A DNA stretch of 64,000 bases, taken from assembly GCA_015059845.1 (NCBI GenBank), contig SUZR01000012.1:1-64000 (forward strand), in the 5' to 3' direction. This document shows, piece by piece, positions 60,636 to 64,000 of this stretch (the stretch's first letter is position 1; every line of letters begins with the position of its first letter). Below the pieces are notes generated by a model, which was not told the DNA's origin, searched no databases, and was given only the letters and a program-made list of their open reading frames with translations. The stretch comes from Rikenellaceae bacterium (lineage in GTDB: Bacteria; Bacteroidota; Bacteroidia; Bacteroidales; Rikenellaceae). The translations under genes and the position numbers were made by a program.

Positions 60636-62390
60636 TTATTCAGGCTTTACAAGCGAGAGATACAACTCGTCGAGCTGTGACTGGTCGATAAGAGAGGGAG
60701 CATCCAGCATCACGTCACGGCCAGCATTGTTCTTCGGGAATGCGATGAAGTCACGGATAGACTCCGAGCCGCCGAACAGCGAGCACAAGCGGTCAAAACC
60801 GAATGCCAAACCACCGTGAGGAGGCGCACCGAACTTAAACGCGTTCATCAGGAAGCCAAACTGCTCCTGAGCCTTCTCGGGTGTGAAGCCCAGAATCTTG
60901 AAGATAAGAGCCTGCAACTGTGCGTCGTGGATACGGATTGAGCCACCACCAATCTCCGTTCCGTTACATACGAAGTCGTATGCATTGGCACGCACGCGGC
61001 CAGGGTCACTCTCAAGGTAGGGTACATCCTCGGGCTTGGGAGAGGTGAAGGGGTGGTGCATAGCGTAGTAGCGCTCGGTCTCATCATCCCACTCGAACAT
61101 CGGGAAGTCAACAATCCACAGCGGAGCGAACTTCTTCGGGTCGCGCAGGCCCAGCTGCTCGGCAACGTGCAGACGCAGGGCGCAAAGCTGTGTGAGAGCC
61201 TTGAACTTCTTGCCGCACAAAACGAGCATCAAGTCGCCATTCTGTGCGCCCATACGCTCGGCCATAGAATTCAAATCCTCTGCCGAGAAGAACTTATCAA
61301 TAGATGACTTGAGGTTACCCTGCTCGTCTTTGCGAATCCATACCAAACCCTTGGCACCCACCTGAGGACGTTTTACATAATCGGTCAAGGCGTCAATCTG
61401 CTTGCGTGTGTAACCGGCGCAGCCCGTAGCGGCAAAACCTACAACATACTCAGCATCGTCAAATACTGAGAATGAGTGGCCGTGAGCGAGGTCGGTGATG
61501 TCGTGGAACTCCATACCGAAACGCAAATCGGGCTTATCTGAGCCGTACTTCTCCATAGCCTCAATCCACGGCATACGCTGGAAGGGCTCTGTGAAGTCGA
61601 TATTCATCACATCCTTGAACATATACTTTGCCCAGCGCTCAAATACCTCCAGGATATCCTCCTGCTCTACGAATGACATCTCGCAGTCAATCTGCGTAAA
61701 CTCGGGCTGGCGGTCTGCGCGCAAATCCTCGTCGCGGAAGCAACGCACAATCTGGAAGTAGCGGTCGTAACCGGCAACCATCAGAAGTTGCTTCAAGGTC
61801 TGGGGTGACTGCGGCAGAGCGTAGAACTGGTTGGGGTTCATACGGCTTGGTACCACAAAATCACGCGCACCCTCGGGTGTAGAGCCAACAAGGTAGGGGG
61901 TCTCAATCTCAAGGAATCCCTCCTTGTCGAGGAACGTGCGGATGGCGTGTGCCATACGGTGACGCAGCTCCATATTGCGCTGCAAGGGAGGACGACGAAG
62001 GTCGAGGTAACGGTACTTCATACGAAGGTCGTCACCACCGTCCGAGTTCTCCTCAATGGTGAAGGGAGGCGTCTGTGCCTCGTTGAGAATCTTCAGCTCA
62101 TCGATAGCCACTTCAATATCTCCCGTAGGCATCTTGGGGTTCTTTGATGAACGCTCAATAACGCGGCCCGTAGCCTGCAAAACATACTCGCGGCCCAGCT
62201 TCGCAGCCACCTCGCGTGTCTGCTCGGGCGAGTTCTCCTCTACAACAATTTGTGTGATACCGTAGCGGTCGCGCAGGTCGATGAAGGTCATAGCACCCAA
62301 GTTACGCACCTTCTGCACCCATCCGGCAAGCGTTACGCTCTGACCTACGTGGTCGATTCTAAGTTCACCACAATTATGACTTCTGTACAT
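60636..62390 (-). CDS. aspS: aspartyl-tRNA synthetase
   Basis: A 584-residue class II synthetase. OB-fold anticodon domain (about 1-110), catalytic domain with motif 2 [12 protein letters not shown] (near 213), a bacterial GAD insertion (about 300-415), and motif 3 G-L-A-F-G-F-D-R (near 527). Length fits bacterial AspS. It may also charge tRNA-Asn if the genome uses the indirect route, which the window cannot tell. Confidence 0.97.
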   Translation of the reverse strand: MYRSHNCGELRIDHVGQSVTLAGWVQKVRNLGAMTFIDLRDRYGITQIVVEENSPEQTREVAAKLGREYVLQATGRVIERSSKNPKMPTGDIEVAIDELKILNEAQTPPFTIEENSDGGDDLRMKYRYLDLRRPPLQRNMELRHRMAHAIRTFLDKEGFLEIETPYLVGSTPEGARDFVVPSRMNPNQFYALPQSPQTLKQLLMVAGYDRYFQIVRCFRDEDLRADRQPEFTQIDCEMSFVEQEDILEVFERWAKYMFKDVMNIDFTEPFQRMPWIEAMEKYGSDKPDLRFGMEFHDITDLAHGHSFSVFDDAEYVVGFAATGCAGYTRKQIDALTDYVKRPQVGAKGLVWIRKDEQGNLKSSIDKFFSAEDLNSMAERMGAQNGDLMLVLCGKKFKALTQLCALRLHVAEQLGLRDPKKFAPLWIVDFPMFEWDDETERYYAMHHPFTSPKPEDVPYLESDPGRVRANAYDFVCNGTEIGGGSIRIHDAQLQALIFKILGFTPEKAQEQFGFLMNAFKFGAPPHGGLAFGFDRLCSLFGGSESIRDFIAFPKNNAGRDVMLDAPSLIDQSQLDELYLSLVKPE

Positions 62391-62431
62391 AGTTTATCCT
62401 AATTTTTATGATTACTTTCGTTATTAATATG

Positions 62432-62439
62432 CAAATATA
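62432..62439 (-). promoter_or_regulatory. -7 box (TATATTTG) of aspS
   Basis: Exact match on the minus strand, 41 bases before the aspS start, divergent from tadA. Confidence 0.6.
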
Positions 62440-62508
62440 CGAAAAAATGGATATTTTCTACCAAGTTTGTTTTTTCGCAGCGATTTTATTAAATTCGCAA
62501 TCATTTTT

Positions 62509-62967
62509 ATGGCAGAAATCGAGAAAAATAACACCGAGCGTGACAAAAAGTTTATGCTTATGGCAATAGATGAGGCCCGAAAAGCGTTAAAAGAGCAGGA
62601 GGTCCCCATCGGAGCCGTCGTGGTGTGTGGCGAGAGGGTCATAGGCCGAGGGCATAATATGGTGGAGACGCTGTGTGATGCAACAGCCCACGCCGAGATG
62701 CAGAGTATTACGGCAGCTGCCGCGACACTCGGCGGCAAATATTTGAAGGGCTGCACGTTGTATGTTACCGTTGAGCCTTGCATTATGTGCGCTGGAGCGT
62801 TAGCGTGGAGCCAGATAGATAGGGTAGTGTATGGCGCGGATGACCCCAAACGTGGCTATACAACTGTTTCGGGACGTATATTCCACCCGAAAACCGTTGT
62901 GGAGCGTGGTGTACTGGCCGAGGAGTGCGAGGCCCTGATGAAGGAATTTTTTAAGACTCTTAGGTAG
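62509..62967 (+). CDS. tadA: tRNA-specific adenosine deaminase
   Basis: A 152-residue zinc deaminase that converts A34 of tRNA to inosine. Zinc ligands are in H-A-E (near residue 61) and P-C-I-M-C (near 90). I begin at M-A-E-I-E-K; an earlier ATG 42 bases upstream adds non-family residues. Divergent from aspS. Confidence 0.9.
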   Translation: MAEIEKNNTERDKKFMLMAIDEARKALKEQEVPIGAVVVCGERVIGRGHNMVETLCDATAHAEMQSITAAAATLGGKYLKGCTLYVTVEPCIMCAGALAWSQIDRVVYGADDPKRGYTTVSGRIFHPKTVVERGVLAEECEALMKEFFKTLR

Positions 62968-63030
62968 TTGGAGTATTTCTTGAGCAGAATTTGTGATGGG
63001 AGGAAATTTTGTAGTATAGAAAAAATGCTA

Positions 63031-63038
63031 TATCTTTG
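63031..63038 (+). promoter_or_regulatory. -7 box (TATCTTTG) for the TPR protein gene
   Basis: Exact consensus with TTTG at 63008-63011 nineteen bases upstream. The leader would be about 70 bases. Confidence 0.65.
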
Positions 63039-63112
63039 TAGGTTGTAGACCGATTTTAATACGTCAAGAATAATATTTAATAAATAATAACCTAATTAAA
63101 ACACTTTAAATT

Positions 63113-64000
63113 ATGAGAAAATTTGTTTTGTTGGTAGTTGCGCTGATGGGCTTTAGCGTCGCTTTCGCGCAGACCGATGTACTCGCAGTTGCGCAGGAGG
63201 CAAACGATGCACTTGGCGCAAAGAATTATGCAAAGGCAGCACAGTTGTTGGAGACTGTTATCGCTGAGGGCGCTGATTCTGAGGAGGATGCTGTTTTGGA
63301 GCAGGTAAACAGCGCAAAGAAGAACCTTCCTATCGCTTATTTCCGCGTAGGTGGTGCTGCAGCTGCAGCTGCACAGAAGGCTACAACTCCTGAGGCTAAG
63401 GATGCTAAGTATGCTGAGGCTATCAAGATGTTGAACACTGCTTTGGAGAAGGCTACAACTTACAAGAACACTGCTGTTAAGAACAATGCAGGTCGTATGT
63501 TGGGCTTGGTTTACCAGTCACAGGGAGGTGAGTACTTCAACGGTGGTAACTACGAGAAGGCTGCTGAGATTTTCGCTAAGGGTTACGAGGCCGACAAGAA
63601 GAACACTGCTATGGCTTTGAACTTGGCTGAGAGTTACTTCAAGATGGACAAGTATGCTGAGGGTGTAAAGGTTTGCTCTGAGGTTGCTGCTCTGCCCGCA
63701 GGTCAGAAGTATGACGCAGCTATCGCTGATGCAAAGGCTAAGATTGCTCAGTACACTAACAATAAGATTGCTCAGTTGCAGCAGGCTAACGATTTCGACG
63801 GTATCATCGCTATGGCTGAGTCTATCGCTGACGAGGCTTTGAAGCAGAAGGTATTGGTTCAGGCTTACTTCTTGAAGAAGGATTACGACAAGGTTATCGA
63901 GTTGGGTGAGGCTGCTGCCGCTGCTCAGGTAGATGAGGCTGACAAGAGCGCAGTATATTTCAACCTCGGTTCTGCTTACAACGCAAAGGAGAACAAGCCT
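63113..64000 (+). CDS. secreted TPR-repeat protein, cut at window end
   Basis: An open frame of 296 codons that runs into the window edge. It begins with a signal peptide (M-R-K-F-V-L-L-V-V-A-L, cut after A-F-A-Q near residue 20). The rest is Ala/Lys-rich helical, with tetratricopeptide-like units such as N-Y-E-K-A-A-E-I-F-A-K-G-Y and A-V-Y-F-N-L-G-S-A-Y-N. TPRs bind other proteins. Periplasmic location and partner inferred only from the signal peptide. Codon use is like highly expressed genes here (AAG, GCT, GAG). Confidence 0.8.
   Translation, partial: MRKFVLLVVALMGFSVAFAQTDVLAVAQEANDALGAKNYAKAAQLLETVIAEGADSEEDAVLEQVNSAKKNLPIAYFRVGGAAAAAAQKATTPEAKDAKYAEAIKMLNTALEKATTYKNTAVKNNAGRMLGLVYQSQGGEYFNGGNYEKAAEIFAKGYEADKKNTAMALNLAESYFKMDKYAEGVKVCSEVAALPAGQKYDAAIADAKAKIAQYTNNKIAQLQQANDFDGIIAMAESIADEALKQKVLVQAYFLKKDYDKVIELGEAAAAAQVDEADKSAVYFNLGSAYNAKENKP

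Noticed and set aside
1..64000. tRNA, rRNA, CRISPR array, insertion sequence or prophage
   Set aside because: None recognised: no direct-repeat/spacer pattern, no transposase or integrase frames, and no cloverleaf-like stretch was picked out by eye.

Overview
The window comes from a member of the Bacteroidota, most likely order Bacteroidales. The genus is not fixed; Rikenellaceae/Alistipes-like gut bacteria fit the gene content. The evidence is the recurrent TAnnTTTG -7 promoter box, the near absence of Shine-Dalgarno sequences, fimbrillin-like lipoproteins, a TonB receptor with an N-terminal carboxypeptidase-regulatory-like domain, an RnfBCDGEA operon preceded by an RseC-like gene, GH3 and DUF4834/DUF2461-type proteins, and a lipoprotein dipeptidyl peptidase III. 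I see no rRNA, tRNA, insertion sequence, integrase or CRISPR array. Most of the window is core chromosome.

Layout. 1-6.2 kb: end of an alpha/beta hydrolase, an MlaEF-type lipid transporter pair with a small membrane protein, purB, an rRNA methyltransferase and an RNase D-like exonuclease. 6.2-11.8 kb: recQ, a lone PqqD-like gene, then a metal-handling set (Cys/His-rich secreted protein, TonB receptor, HMA protein). 11.8-13.4 kb: an ECF sigma factor with a membrane partner, and a second small membrane protein. 13.4-16.6 kb: a compact minus-strand operon of PqqD-like protein, ABC peptide exporter, HPr-kinase-like protein and S26 signal-peptidase-like protein. 16.7-23.5 kb: two paralogous, convergent units, each made of a leader, a 31-36 residue peptide gene, a roughly 1000-residue surface lipoprotein and a hairpin terminator. 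They are bounded by a nearly perfect 155-bp inverted repeat. 23.8-29.2 kb: a stand-alone riboflavin kinase domain, an AI-2E-family membrane protein, psd, cdsA, ftsH and rsfS. 29.4-37 kb: oxyR and trpS (divergent), a ClC channel, a HAD hydrolase, an AlkZ-like protein, DUF456, panD and panC. 37-42.4 kb: dipeptidyl peptidase III, cysQ and a three-gene operon of unknown function with a degenerate receiver domain. 42.5-52.9 kb: rplU-rpmA, DUF2461, a metallophosphoesterase, trkA, GH3, a deoxynucleoside kinase, an RNA m5C methyltransferase, a MerR regulator, Nif3 and a zinc-ribbon protein. 53-64 kb: nadE, rseC-rnfBCDGEA, rubredoxin, aspS, tadA and a TPR protein cut by the window end.

The most unusual part is 13.4-23.5 kb. 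Two tiny peptides share an identical 23-residue N-terminal part and have different short C-terminal tails that both end in Glu-Trp, which looks like a leader/core arrangement. They lie next to an export/processing module (PqqD, ABC exporter, HPr-kinase-like, S26 peptidase) of the kind found in ribosomally made peptide clusters, but no modifying enzyme is present. The two peptide-lipoprotein units face each other as an inverted duplication. A recognisable promoter is visible outside only the right repeat, so inversion of the 6.7-kb segment could swap which unit is expressed. That is a hypothesis; the repeat, the peptides and the promoter asymmetry are read directly from the sequence.

Other points: the predicted glutaminase domain of NadE lacks its catalytic Cys; OxyR keeps both redox cysteines at positions 199 and 208; the ECF sigma gene has a nested inverted repeat just upstream; RnfG has two candidate flavinylation motifs.
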